Below are positions 17,760 through 26,946 of a stretch of DNA of 64,000 bases, in pieces (positions within the stretch are counted from its first letter, which is position 1; each line of letters starts with the position of its first letter). The notes below the pieces were generated by a model. That model saw only the letters and a list, made by a program, of their open reading frames with translations, was not told the origin of the DNA and searched no databases. The DNA is from Desulfovibrio sp. G11 (GTDB lineage Bacteria; Desulfobacterota; Desulfovibrionia; Desulfovibrionales; Desulfovibrionaceae). A program made the position numbers and the translations under genes. The stretch is from the NCBI RefSeq assembly GCF_900243745.1, contig NZ_LT984798.1, forward strand, positions 1,110,501 to 1,174,500, in the 5' to 3' direction.

Positions 17760-19086
17760 GGTTCTTCCGGGTTTTCCGTGGGTAACCCCTGTCAGGAACT
17801 GGCCGGGTAGAGGTTTAGACCGCCACAGAAGAAGTAGATGGCTGTCTTGAAATGCTCCCGGTTCCTATAACCGCAAGCCTTCCTCTTGATGGCCATGATC
17901 TTGCTGTTGAGGCCCTCGGCCACGCCGTTGGTGATCCTGTGGCGGCAGAAGGTCAGGATGTTCTCAAGATGTCTCTGAATCAGTCCGCCCACTTTGCGCA
18001 TTGGGGCAAGATCTGACCTGTTCACCCAGACCAGCCATCGCTTCACAAAACGTCTGGCCCATCCCGTGCTCAGGTACTTCCAGACGTCGTTCAGGCTTTC
18101 CTTCATGGCCCAGGCCTTGGCCACCTTGAGGTTCGCTGTCTTCAAGGCCTCCAGGGCTGGCCGGTGTTTGTCCGGCAGATTCTCCTCCCGGTATAGCCAG
18201 AGGAATTTCGTGCCCTTGAGTCGATGGTCATCCTGACTTGTGAGTTCGCGGTGCTCTTGCTTGCGTACCCGGTCCACAGCCTCGCCTACGTGTTTCATGA
18301 CGTGGAACCGATCGTGAACGATTTTCCCCGCCGCGTCCGGCACATGTTTGAGCGTAGCTTTAAAATAGGGCTCCCACATGTCCATGGCCACGGCCTTGAT
18401 CCGCTCCAACTGCGCCTTGGTGAACTGAAGGTAGTACCCCTCAAGGCTTTCGGCCTTACGCTCGTCGGCCACATACTCCACCGTGCTGCCGATCAGATCA
18501 CAAACCACGGTCACATAGTCGTGCCCCTTGCGGAATGCCTTCTCGTCAACGCCAAGATACCGCGAGGGATTCGATTGCTTGCGCTCCCGGCCCCGGCGCA
18601 CCGCCCTTTCCATGACACCCCATGCTTCGTCCCAGGTGATGCGCAGGATGCGCCGCGCTCCTGTTACGGTGGCGCACTCGGTCAGCACGTCGATGATCAA
18701 TCGCTCCATCAATATGGTGAAACGTGCCTTGGACTCGGCCCAAGGCACGTTGACCTGAAGGACGCCATGCTCGGGGCAGTCCACTCGGGGAATCCGAGCA
18801 TGCAGGAACGTCTTGAACTGGCACGTGTCCAGATGGCGCCAGACACGAGGCTCGGCATGGTCGCGGCAAGCCAGCTCTCGACCACAAGTAGGGCAAAACC
18901 AGCGAACACCAGGACCATGCTCCACGCGGATGTCTACCCGACCTTCCGCCGTGTCCAGTTCAACAGCCTCAACAAACCAGGGCTCGGTCAGCCCGAGAAT
19001 CCGAAAATATAGGTCCGTATCCTTCATTGGTGCCCTCCGGGAAGGACATTAGCAGATCAGCTACCCACGGAAAACCCGGAAGAGCC
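17760..19086 (-). mobile_element. Complete ISL3-family insertion sequence (1327 bp)
   Basis: Ends are 27-bp inverted repeats (17760-17786 and 19060-19086) with two mismatches, sharing CTTCCGGGTTTTCCGTGGGTA. Exact 8-bp target copies flank it. One transposase gene fills the element on the minus strand. It interrupts the antisense lipoprotein gene and lies between trbJ and trbL, so read-through transcription of the downstream Trb genes must cross it. Confidence 0.92.
17792..19027 (-). CDS. ISL3 family transposase
   Basis: 411 residues, full length for the family. A zinc-binding N-terminus (CPTCG at about residues 45-49 with a later CPEHG) precedes the DDE domain; YLGVDEKAFRKGHDY carries the first Asp, and HDRFHVMKH and NGVAEGLNSK mark the later catalytic parts. 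ATG at 19027. The gene appears intact, so the element may still be mobile. Confidence 0.93.
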   Translation of the reverse strand: MKDTDLYFRILGLTEPWFVEAVELDTAEGRVDIRVEHGPGVRWFCPTCGRELACRDHAEPRVWRHLDTCQFKTFLHARIPRVDCPEHGVLQVNVPWAESKARFTILMERLIIDVLTECATVTGARRILRITWDEAWGVMERAVRRGRERKQSNPSRYLGVDEKAFRKGHDYVTVVCDLIGSTVEYVADERKAESLEGYYLQFTKAQLERIKAVAMDMWEPYFKATLKHVPDAAGKIVHDRFHVMKHVGEAVDRVRKQEHRELTSQDDHRLKGTKFLWLYREENLPDKHRPALEALKTANLKVAKAWAMKESLNDVWKYLSTGWARRFVKRWLVWVNRSDLAPMRKVGGLIQRHLENILTFCRHRITNGVAEGLNSKIMAIKRKACGYRNREHFKTAIYFFCGGLNLYPASS

Positions 19087-19094
19087 AGTATATC
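19087..19094. repeat. ISL3 target duplication, right copy
   Basis: AGTATATC, identical to 17752-17759; directly abuts the right inverted repeat. Confidence 0.9.
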
Positions 19095-19366
19095 TACCAC
19101 CACCAAATACTTGGGGAGTAATTGTAAGTATGCCTTCTTTATTTATATTTAAAATAGCAGTTATACCATCAAATGATATGACAAACGAATCTTCTTTTTT
19201 GTCCCATTGTATTATTTGATGTTCTTTACTATCTTTAAAAATTTTTTCAGATATATATATGCATTTATTATTCATTAACGTTGTTTTTTCTGGTTTCCAC
19301 CACCCATATAAATCTTCTTTGGATGTGGAATTGCAACCAACAATTAAAAAAGATGAGAAAGCAAAA

Positions 19367-20491
19367 ATGAGAATCAATAAAAAGTATTTTTTCATTTTCC
19401 TACTCCTCTTTATTGTTATTGGTAATTTTCAAGAAGCTCAGGCCGCTAATGGTACAGCAGTATCACAAATCGTCAATATGTTTCATGGCGAATTGTCCAG
19501 ATATGAATCCGTCATGCTCAAGTATGCCAAGATTATTTTCTATTGGTGCGCAGTCTTTGAAGTAGCCTGGCTTGGCGTAAAAATGACTCTGGGTAATTCT
19601 GATATGCGCGAAACAATCAAAAATTTCTGCTTCGTGTTGCTGGCTGCCGGCTTTTTCCTTGCAGTCATCAACAACTACCATACATGGACATGGAACGTCA
19701 TCAATGGGTTAAAGTCAATAGCTGGAGAAGCAACAAATATTGTGAATGCTTCAGACAAGCCATTTACTATCGGGCTGAATTTAGCAGAAGGATTATTAAC
19801 AAAAACAAGTTATTTAACACCAATAGACTCATTGACATATATTTTGGCAGGCATGGCGATCCTTTTTTGTTTTACGCTCATCACTTTGCAAATAATCCTC
19901 ATTAAATGTGAATGCATTGTTGCCATGTGCGCGTCGTCCATTCTTCTTGGCCTTGGAGCAACATCATTTTTCCGTGATTACGCAATAAACGTATTGAGAT
20001 ATATACTATCTGTAGGATTTAAATTGATGACTATGTATCTTGTATTAGGCATAGGAATAAACTTTCTTTCTCAGCTTCAAATAGAAGAGAACTGGATGCA
20101 GATCGGCGTCACCATTTCTTTCTGCGTCATTTTCTACTGCCTTGTCAAAACTCTCCCCGATGTAGTGGCCGGAATTATCAATGGTTCACACGTCAGCACG
20201 GGCAATGCTCTTACTTCCACAGTTACAGCGATGGGCGCCGGCCTTGCCGGGCTGGGCATGGCAGCTGGCTCTGGCATGGCCAATCTAGGGCGTGCGGCGC
20301 AAGCTGCAAAGGCCCAGGGCGCGCAAGGCGTGGGCGGTATGCTCAAGGGCACGGCAAGCAACCTCTGGAACGCCACCCGTGAAGCCAGCCACAACAGAGG
20401 GCAGCGTAACAGCACCGTTGCTTCGTCGTTGCGAGAGAGGATCGAGGCCGCTCGCCTGGAAGCATCTAAAGGTCAGAACAAAGGGCACTAA
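19367..20491 (+). CDS. trbL: TrbL/VirB6 polytopic T4SS protein
   Basis: 374 residues from ATG 19367, which gives a signal-like N-terminus (KKYFFIFLLLFIV..). Several membrane helices (about residues 40-110, 165-230, 245-290) and a Gly/Ala-rich then charged C-terminal tail are typical of TrbL/VirB6, the channel core of the inner membrane. The first half is AT-rich, the tail GC-rich. The first 29 bases overlap, head-to-head, the start of the antisense lipoprotein gene. The ribosome site is weak; a later in-frame ATG near 19478 is an alternative that would lose the signal segment. Confidence 0.82.
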   Translation: MRINKKYFFIFLLLFIVIGNFQEAQAANGTAVSQIVNMFHGELSRYESVMLKYAKIIFYWCAVFEVAWLGVKMTLGNSDMRETIKNFCFVLLAAGFFLAVINNYHTWTWNVINGLKSIAGEATNIVNASDKPFTIGLNLAEGLLTKTSYLTPIDSLTYILAGMAILFCFTLITLQIILIKCECIVAMCASSILLGLGATSFFRDYAINVLRYILSVGFKLMTMYLVLGIGINFLSQLQIEENWMQIGVTISFCVIFYCLVKTLPDVVAGIINGSHVSTGNALTSTVTAMGAGLAGLGMAAGSGMANLGRAAQAAKAQGAQGVGGMLKGTASNLWNATREASHNRGQRNSTVASSLRERIEAARLEASKGQNKGH

Positions 20492-20494
20492 CCC

Positions 20495-20821
20495 ATGAGC
20501 AAGAAAAATGAACTGCTGGAGATACGTAAGTTTTGCGTTGATTCCAATGAGCTATGCGGCATCTGGAAGGTTATTGATGAACAACGAGAACTTCTTGAAT
20601 GCTTACAGACTCACTCCGCAGAGACTTTGCAGCGCTGCCCGTGGATTGAGGGTTGGCTGGCGCGAACGGATATGTTCCTGGTCAATCTGATTCGACTTCT
20701 CGACTTGCCGGACACGGCGCCAGGGATGGGAAGATTTCCGCGCCCCTGGCCCGGCTCATATGCCTTGAAATATCAAACACCGGCACGCTCCGTGAGTTCC
20801 GTCACAACTGCCTTCGGGTAA
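20495..20821 (+). CDS. Hypothetical protein between trbL and trbF
   Basis: 108 residues, soluble, mostly helical, with Cys and Trp residues and a Pro-rich end (RFPRPWPGSYALKY). ATG lies 3 bases after the trbL stop, so it is in the operon. RP4 has trbM/trbN in this interval, but I see no clear match, no signal peptide and no catalytic motif. Confidence 0.5.
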   Translation: MSKKNELLEIRKFCVDSNELCGIWKVIDEQRELLECLQTHSAETLQRCPWIEGWLARTDMFLVNLIRLLDLPDTAPGMGRFPRPWPGSYALKYQTPARSVSSVTTAFG

Positions 20822-20873
20822 AGTACGGGAAAAGATTTCACTCCATGATCAAACATCCATATGGAGTTTTACA

Positions 20874-21617
20874 ATGAGCCTGTTCAGGAAGAAAGTAAAA
20901 ACCGACGCCCCCGCGTCCACACCCAAGCCCACAGACGGCCATAACCCCTACCTCAATGCCCGCCAGGAATGGCTGGAACGCTACGGCTCGTACATCAGCC
21001 GTGCGGCGCAATGGCGCATGACGGCCTTCATCGTCCTGATGCTTCTGGGGGTTTCCATCACAGGCAATGTGATTCAGGCCAACCAGGTCAAAACCATTCC
21101 GTACATTATTGAGGTGGATCAGCTGGGCAAGTCCGCTGTGACTGCCCGCGCAGACCAGGCACGCGCTACTCCCCTGCGGCTGATCCAGGCGGAAATTGCC
21201 GCTTGCATAACGAACTGGCGCACTGTCACCGCGGACATAGAGCTTCAGAAGCAGATGATCCAGCGCCTGAGCTTTTTTGTGGCCGGCAGTGCCAAGGGTG
21301 TGCTGAAGGAATGGTTTACTACCAACAACCCCTATGAAATCGCCAAGGCCGGAAAACTGGTCCATGTGGAAATCAAAAGTCTGCCCTTGCCCGTAAGTGC
21401 GGATTCCTACCGAGTGGAATGGACGGAAACCGTCCGTGCCCATTCCGGTGTAGCTTTGGAAAGCCATTCTTACGAGGCTACGGTCGGAGTTCAGATCAAC
21501 CCTCCCACATCGGAAGCCGTGCTGCTGCACAATCCCGGCGGCGTGTACGTCACAAGCCTGTCGGCCAGTCGTGTTTTCAAAAACTGGCCTGGCCCGTCTC
21601 CGGCTCAGGCGCAATAG
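20874..21617 (+). CDS. trbF: TrbF/VirB8 inner-membrane T4SS protein
   Basis: 247 residues: a cytoplasmic tail, one membrane helix (about residues 48-70), then the periplasmic VirB8 domain beginning TIPYIIEVD. The NPYLNARQEWLERYGS pattern before the helix is typical of TrbF. ATATGGAG precedes the ATG by 9 bases. It connects the inner-membrane complex with TrbG and TrbI, encoded next. Confidence 0.92.
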   Translation: MSLFRKKVKTDAPASTPKPTDGHNPYLNARQEWLERYGSYISRAAQWRMTAFIVLMLLGVSITGNVIQANQVKTIPYIIEVDQLGKSAVTARADQARATPLRLIQAEIAACITNWRTVTADIELQKQMIQRLSFFVAGSAKGVLKEWFTTNNPYEIAKAGKLVHVEIKSLPLPVSADSYRVEWTETVRAHSGVALESHSYEATVGVQINPPTSEAVLLHNPGGVYVTSLSASRVFKNWPGPSPAQAQ

Positions 21618-21626
21618 GAGTTTTCC

Positions 21627-22520
21627 ATGAGAAGAGGTTTTGCCGTTTTCCTGCTGTTGGCCTGCTGCCTTGTCTCTGGCGTCAGAGCGAACGCGGCCCC
21701 CGCGGGACAAAGCGCTCCGGAACTGCCGCCGGACTTTCTGAATATGCCGGATTTTTTGAGCAATGACACTGTACCGTTGAGCAAACGCGAACGTCAGTCT
21801 CTCAGCCTTACCCGCGATTGGGCTGGGCGGGGTCCGGCTCCGGTGCTCTCGCACTCCGGCAAGCTGACCTATGTACACGGTGCATCTCTGCCCACCATTT
21901 TGGCCAGCCCCATGCAAGTCTGCGATGTGGAACTCCAGCCCGGGGAGAAGGTCAATGAAGTTATCGTTGGCGATTCCGCGCGCTGGATGGTGGAGACAGG
22001 TACGGCCGGCAATACTACACACCTCTTCATCAAGCCCGTGGACGCCGGTCTTGAGACAACAGCCGTGGTCACTACGGACCGCCGGGTTTATCATTTGCGG
22101 CTGATTTCCCAGCGCTCCGGCCATACTCCGTATGTGGGTTTTGTCTATGCCGATGCCATGAAGCTCCAGCTTGCGGAAAAGAAGGCCGCCAGAGAACAGG
22201 AAATCCAGCGCAATACGGCCACCATTGAGGGGAAAGAGGTCGATATCTCCGGCCTGAATTTCAATTTCGAGGTGAAAGGCAAGGCTTCCTGGAGGCCTGA
22301 GCGGGTCTTTGACGACGGGCAGAAGATTTATATCCACCTGCCGCGCAAAACAACGGAAATGCCCGTGTTGCTGGCCAAAAAGAATGGAGAAAACGTCCTG
22401 GTCAACTACCGAGTGGACGGCAAGACTCTGGTTGTAGACGGTCTGTTTGACAATATTTCCCTTCTGTTGGGCGTGGGTTCCAAAAAAGAAGAAGTGCGGA
22501 TCATCAGGAAGGTTCAGTGA
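21627..22520 (+). CDS. trbG: TrbG/VirB9 outer-membrane core protein
   Basis: 297 residues with a signal peptide (cut near VRANA|A, residue 23). The periplasmic domain has the VirB9/TrbG features: EKVNEVIVGDSARW and a C-terminal FDDGQKIYIHLP motif. No separate VirB7/TrbH lipoprotein is seen beside it. It overlaps trbI by 1 base. Confidence 0.92.
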   Translation: MRRGFAVFLLLACCLVSGVRANAAPAGQSAPELPPDFLNMPDFLSNDTVPLSKRERQSLSLTRDWAGRGPAPVLSHSGKLTYVHGASLPTILASPMQVCDVELQPGEKVNEVIVGDSARWMVETGTAGNTTHLFIKPVDAGLETTAVVTTDRRVYHLRLISQRSGHTPYVGFVYADAMKLQLAEKKAAREQEIQRNTATIEGKEVDISGLNFNFEVKGKASWRPERVFDDGQKIYIHLPRKTTEMPVLLAKKNGENVLVNYRVDGKTLVVDGLFDNISLLLGVGSKKEEVRIIRKVQ

Positions 22521-23737
22521 TGAGCGACGAATCCCCCAACGCCCTTGTCATGTCACCCAAGCCGTTAGTTGCCAGAATGGGGCGCTGGCCGCTTTATGCG
22601 TTACTGGCCGTGCTTGTGTTCCTGCTTGGAGTGTTGATTTACAGCGTGAGCTTCGTGCATGACCCTGACCGCAAGAAGGAAGAAGAGATCAAAAAGCCAT
22701 CTACAAGTGAAGAGGAAAAGCCGGTCTGGCTGGTAGAAGGGAGCGGTCTGGCGCTTGATCCGAAAAAGGATCAAACGAGCGGAGTTGCCATGCCTCCTGA
22801 ACCGGCAAAGCCGGAACCCCTGGTAGTTGTCCAGCGTGAGGAAAAACCGGATCAGCAGGCGGAAAACATTCGCCGCGTCAAGACCCAGGCGTATATGAGC
22901 GCGCTCTCCGCGCCCCTGGTCGCCAAGCGCATGACCGACGCCAATGCCGCTGCCGTAGCTGTCAGCGCACCTGGAAGCGGCCCCGCGCCGGCCGCCGGTC
23001 AAAACGCCGTTTCCGCCACGGCTTCAGCCGGAAGCGACAACTACTATGACCCGGCCGCTGATCGGGACAAGGAAGCCTTTTTTGACCGCGCCCGCAAGGA
23101 CACTTCCTGGCAGCTTCAGGAGCAGCGCACGGCCGGCATGCCGCTGGAGCTGAAAACCGGCGCGGTCATTCCTGGCGTCATGCTGACAGGCGTGAACTCG
23201 GATCTGCCCGGCAACATGATCGCCCAGGTTTCGCAGCACGTCTTTGATTCCGCCACCGGCCGGAACCTGCTCATTCCCCAAGGCACCAGAATTTACGGCG
23301 TCTATGACTCCCGTATCGTGTACGGCCAGGAGCGCGTCCTGATCGCCTGGAACCGCCTGATCTTTCCGGACGGCTCATCCATCTCCCTTGGCGCCATGCC
23401 AGGAGCGGACATGGGCGGCATGGCCGGCCTCAATGACGACGTAAACAATCACTACATGCGCATATTCGGCTCGGCGCTGATGATGTCTCTGGTTTCCGGG
23501 GGCATGGCCTACGCGATGGACGGCATGAACGACAGCACGGAAAGCAGGAACGGAACGCGCATGACCGATGAGATGACGGCCGCGCTGGCCCAGCAGCTTG
23601 GGCAGACGACGACAACGCTGCTCCAGCGCAATCTGAGTATCAAGCCAACGCTGGAGATCCGGCCCGGCTACCAGTTCAACATTGTTGTCACCAAGGACGT
23701 GATTTTCAAGGAACCTTATACCCGCTGGCGGCGCTGA
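22520..23737 (+). CDS. trbI: TrbI/VirB10 core-complex protein
   Basis: 405 residues from ATG 22520, which overlaps the trbG stop (a GTG one codon earlier is also in frame). One membrane helix (about residues 20-42), a Lys/Glu/Pro-rich periplasmic linker, then the VirB10 beta-barrel domain with GAVIPGVMLTGVNSDLPG and LLIPQGTRIYGVYDS, both strongly typical. It spans both membranes and links ATPase activity to the outer gate. Confidence 0.94.
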   Translation: MSDESPNALVMSPKPLVARMGRWPLYALLAVLVFLLGVLIYSVSFVHDPDRKKEEEIKKPSTSEEEKPVWLVEGSGLALDPKKDQTSGVAMPPEPAKPEPLVVVQREEKPDQQAENIRRVKTQAYMSALSAPLVAKRMTDANAAAVAVSAPGSGPAPAAGQNAVSATASAGSDNYYDPAADRDKEAFFDRARKDTSWQLQEQRTAGMPLELKTGAVIPGVMLTGVNSDLPGNMIAQVSQHVFDSATGRNLLIPQGTRIYGVYDSRIVYGQERVLIAWNRLIFPDGSSISLGAMPGADMGGMAGLNDDVNNHYMRIFGSALMMSLVSGGMAYAMDGMNDSTESRNGTRMTDEMTAALAQQLGQTTTTLLQRNLSIKPTLEIRPGYQFNIVVTKDVIFKEPYTRWRR

Positions 23738-23856
23738 TGCGTAACACGAATCAGTTTGCCGCGGCAGATCCGGAACCAGGCTGGCCATAAAAGTAACCTA
23801 CTGGCATTTCACACAGCGGCATTTGTCCCCGGTAACACGTTTTGTTGGAGAGCATC

Positions 23857-25887
23857 ATGGCGCAACAGGAATACGGTCTTCAGGAATCAACGCCCAAGCG
23901 CAAAACCGCGCCCTGGTGGCTGCTGCTCCTGCTGCCGGCGCTGGCGCTGCTGGGCATGAGCATGGCCACGCTGAAGGCGGCTTCGGATTATGGCTTCCAG
24001 TCCGCTCTGGGGCAGCCGTGGTTTAATCTTTTCGGCATTCCGATTTACGCGCCCTGGAGCATCTTCACCTGGGAAGGCATTTCCCCGACGGTTATGGACA
24101 GGGCCATGGCCGTCGGACAGGCCTTTTTCATCCTGCCCTTGCTCTTTGCCATGCTTTGCACAGTGACCTTCCGTCGGCTCAGGGGGAATCAATATCTGCA
24201 TGGTTCGGCGCGCTGGGCGCGGGAAAACGAGATCAAGCGCATGGGCTATTTCGAGGGCAAGGGCGTCTATGTGGGCGGCTGGTTCAAAAGATATGTCGGG
24301 ATAGCCCTGCTGATTCGGAGACTTTTAGGTAAGCCGGATGATGAGCTGCTTTATCTCCGGCATAACGGCCCGGAACATGTTATCTGCTTCGCGCCCACGC
24401 GTTCCGGCAAAGGCGTGGGCCTGATCCTGCCTACTCTGCTGTCCTGGCCAGGCTCCAGCCTGACGCTGGACATCAAGGGGGAAAACTGGGCGCTGACATC
24501 CGGCTGGCGTAAATCTCAGGGGCATACAGTGCTGCGCTTTGCGCCTGCGGACTCGTCGGGTTCCGGTTGCGCCTTCAATCCCCTGGATGAAATCCGCCTG
24601 ACCAAACTGGAAGCCGTGCAGGACGTGCAGAACATGGCGCTGATGCTGGTGGATCCTGACGGCAAGGGCATGGCGGACCACTGGACCAAGGCGGCCTTTG
24701 CCTTTTTCTCCGGGCTGATCCTGCATTGCTGCGTCATGGTGCGGCATAAAGAGGGCCGCATGCCCACGCTCCAGGAATTGACCATCATGATGTCTGATCC
24801 GGATCGTACCTCTGCGGAGCTGCTGGATGAGATGATGGCCACGGATCACGCGGAGCTGTTCCGGGAGTTCGCCCCGGACGCTGACGTGCGCGTGGGCGAC
24901 GCCTGCCATATCTTCATTGCCAGTTCTGCGCGGGAAATGTCCTCCAAGGCGAAAAATGAGGCCTCCGGCGTTCTTTCGTCGGCTTTGGTAAACATGGCCA
25001 TCTACCGTGACCCGATTATCAATATCAACACGGCCCGGTCGGATTTTCACATCCATGATCTCATGAATGACGAAAATCCGGTGGATCTCTATCTGGTGGC
25101 TCCACCGGACGGTATAGACCGGGTGCGGCCGCTGATGCGCCTTATGCTGGATCTGATTATCCGCCGCGTCTGCGCCAAGATGGAATTTGCCGACGGCGCG
25201 AGCAAGGTCGGCTATCTGCATCGGCTCCTGCTGATGCTGGATGAGCTTACCAGCCTGGGGAAACTGCCCATTCTGGAGAAAGCTATTGCCTACATGGCCG
25301 GTTACGGCGTCAAGCTGTACATCATAGTCCAAGACGTGAAGCAACTCAACGAGGTATACGGCAAGGACAATGCAATTTTTGGCAACTGCCATGTGCGTAT
25401 TGCCTATGCGCCGAATGATCCGGGCACAGCGGAACTGCTTTCCAAGATGGCCGGCAACACTACGGTGGTGGAGAAGAAAACTTCCATTTCCATCGGCAAG
25501 GGCGGGCGTACCCGCTCCATCAACATGGTAGAGACAGCCCGGCCCCTGCTGACCCCGGATGAATGCGGCCGTCTTCCCGGCGCGGAAAAGGACGCTGATG
25601 GCAAGATCACCAAGCCAGGTCATATGCTGATATTCACCGCAGGCCAGTACCCTATTTATGGGATGCAGATCCTCTATTTCAAGGATCCCACGTTCTCGCA
25701 ACGCTCCAGAATGCCCGCGCCGGGCGTTTCAGAAAAGTATCCCGCCGGCATCACGGATTCCCTGTATTTTCCCCGCCCTACGGAGTTGTTTTCGCCAGCG
25801 GGAACACCCCAGGAGGAAAAAATGCCGGATGTGCCGACGCAGGTTCGGCCCGCCAGCTTCGAGAGTTTTCTGGAGGAGCGGCCATGA
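23857..25887 (+). CDS. traG: TraG/VirD4 coupling protein
   Basis: 676 residues from ATG 23857 with GGAG 8 bases upstream; the TTG at 23842 is less likely. Two N-terminal membrane helices (about residues 18-42 and 83-103), Walker A APTRSGKG at 179-186 and Walker B LMLDE with Asp462/Glu463. It brings the relaxase-DNA complex to the channel. About 120 untranslated bases separate it from trbI, with no obvious terminator. Its stop overlaps traF (ATGA). Confidence 0.94.
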   Translation: MAQQEYGLQESTPKRKTAPWWLLLLLPALALLGMSMATLKAASDYGFQSALGQPWFNLFGIPIYAPWSIFTWEGISPTVMDRAMAVGQAFFILPLLFAMLCTVTFRRLRGNQYLHGSARWARENEIKRMGYFEGKGVYVGGWFKRYVGIALLIRRLLGKPDDELLYLRHNGPEHVICFAPTRSGKGVGLILPTLLSWPGSSLTLDIKGENWALTSGWRKSQGHTVLRFAPADSSGSGCAFNPLDEIRLTKLEAVQDVQNMALMLVDPDGKGMADHWTKAAFAFFSGLILHCCVMVRHKEGRMPTLQELTIMMSDPDRTSAELLDEMMATDHAELFREFAPDADVRVGDACHIFIASSAREMSSKAKNEASGVLSSALVNMAIYRDPIININTARSDFHIHDLMNDENPVDLYLVAPPDGIDRVRPLMRLMLDLIIRRVCAKMEFADGASKVGYLHRLLLMLDELTSLGKLPILEKAIAYMAGYGVKLYIIVQDVKQLNEVYGKDNAIFGNCHVRIAYAPNDPGTAELLSKMAGNTTVVEKKTSISIGKGGRTRSINMVETARPLLTPDECGRLPGAEKDADGKITKPGHMLIFTAGQYPIYGMQILYFKDPTFSQRSRMPAPGVSEKYPAGITDSLYFPRPTELFSPAGTPQEEKMPDVPTQVRPASFESFLEERP

Positions 25888-26408
25888 AGGCACTGTTGGC
25901 CGTGGTTACCGCTTTCTTCCTGCTTTTGCCGCTGCTGCATCGTGCGGGGTTCCGTTTCAATCCGACGCCATCCCTGCCCAAAGGCATTTACCGCATCGCG
26001 CCCGGCGCTCCGGAGCGCGGCGATCTCGTCGCCTTTTGCCTGGAGTCTCCGGTCTGGACATCTCTGGCCAGAGAGCGCGGCTACCTTGGGGCGGGCTTCT
26101 GTCCTTCAGGACTTCAACCTTTACTCAAACGTCTGGCCGGCCTGCCCGGCGATACTGTCACGGCGACGCCTGACGGCATACAGGTCGAGCCAGTTTCCGG
26201 ATCGGCCAGTACCTGGCCCGTTCCGATCCGGCACGAAGATTCTATGGGACGGCCATTGCCGGCAAGCGCACTGCGCGCCGGCGAAATTCCCGGCGGCATG
26301 GCTCTGGCGCTGTCCGGCCATCCGGGCAGCTTTGACAGTCGTTTCTTCGGACTCATCCCTCTGGCCGGTATGGTCAGGGTAGATCTCGTATGCACCTTTG
26401 AACCTTAA
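25884..26408 (+). CDS. traF: TraF-type S26 peptidase (pilin-maturing)
   Basis: 174 residues: an N-terminal membrane helix (residues 3-21), the nucleophile motif TPSLPKGIY (Ser near residue 32) and the general-base Lys in LLKRLAGLPGD (about residue 82). In RP4, TraF cuts and cyclises TrbC; the TrbC-like pilin at 2007 is the likely substrate (inference). It overlaps traG by 4 bases. Confidence 0.88.
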   Translation: MKALLAVVTAFFLLLPLLHRAGFRFNPTPSLPKGIYRIAPGAPERGDLVAFCLESPVWTSLARERGYLGAGFCPSGLQPLLKRLAGLPGDTVTATPDGIQVEPVSGSASTWPVPIRHEDSMGRPLPASALRAGEIPGGMALALSGHPGSFDSRFFGLIPLAGMVRVDLVCTFEP

Positions 26409-26427
26409 CCAGTGGAGAACTCTGTAT

Positions 26428-26946
26428 ATGGCGGGAAAAAATCGTGACCAGATGTCTTTCATCCGCATTGGAACCGCCCATGAGCAAGAGGATATTGCGC
26501 TGTTTATGGACGAAGTTTTCAGGGAAAGCGGGGATGATTATTGGACGCAGCAGGCAAGGGAACTGCTTCACAATATGTTATCCCGCCTGATGCGGCAATG
26601 TGAGGAAGAAAACAGGCCGCTGCTGTGGTCCGATCTTATTGCTGCCCTGCGTAACCATGATTTGGGTATCGCAGCGGATGATCGGGAACAGGGCGGTATT
26701 CTCGCAACGATTAATAATCAACTTCTGAAGTGGATCTCTTCAGCCCTGGAGGATGTCATGAACAAGGAAGAACTGAACGCTGCGGCCACGGATGCCTTCA
26801 ACCAGGCCCAGGACGATCTGGCCGTGCCTCTTGATCCTGAACTGGCGGAAGGCATGGGCGCTTTCTCGGAAGACGCCCTGACGCTGAAGGATATTCTGGA
26901 CGACGCCCTTCTTGCGGCGGAAGGGGGGGAAGATGGCCGGGGATAA
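26428..26946 (+). CDS. Hypothetical protein downstream of traF
   Basis: 172 residues from ATG 26428 (GTGGAG site 11 bases upstream). It is acidic, mostly helical and soluble, with no signal or membrane helix. A central NRPLLWSDLIAALRNHDLG stretch looks ordered; the C-terminus is Asp/Glu/Leu-rich. It overlaps the ArdC-like gene by 14 bases, so both are likely made together. No family recognised. Confidence 0.55.
   Translation: MAGKNRDQMSFIRIGTAHEQEDIALFMDEVFRESGDDYWTQQARELLHNMLSRLMRQCEEENRPLLWSDLIAALRNHDLGIAADDREQGGILATINNQLLKWISSALEDVMNKEELNAAATDAFNQAQDDLAVPLDPELAEGMGAFSEDALTLKDILDDALLAAEGGEDGRG

Larger units (their letters stand above)
17656..19395 (-). pseudogene. Lipoprotein gene in the trbK (entry-exclusion) position, split by ISL3
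   Basis: Reading leftwards from ATG 19395 (AGAGGAG ribosome site) gives a lipoprotein with lipobox IVGC (Cys21). The frame runs to 19087, where an ISL3 element starts. Removing 17760-19086 and one copy of the 8-bp target repeat rejoins the frame, which continues for 31 residues to a TAG at 17656-17658 and ends PDPF. The intact product would be 134 residues. In RP4 and related systems trbK/eex lies between trbJ and trbL, as here, but on the same strand; here it is antisense. The entry-exclusion role is inferred from position and lipoprotein nature only. Confidence 0.75.
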
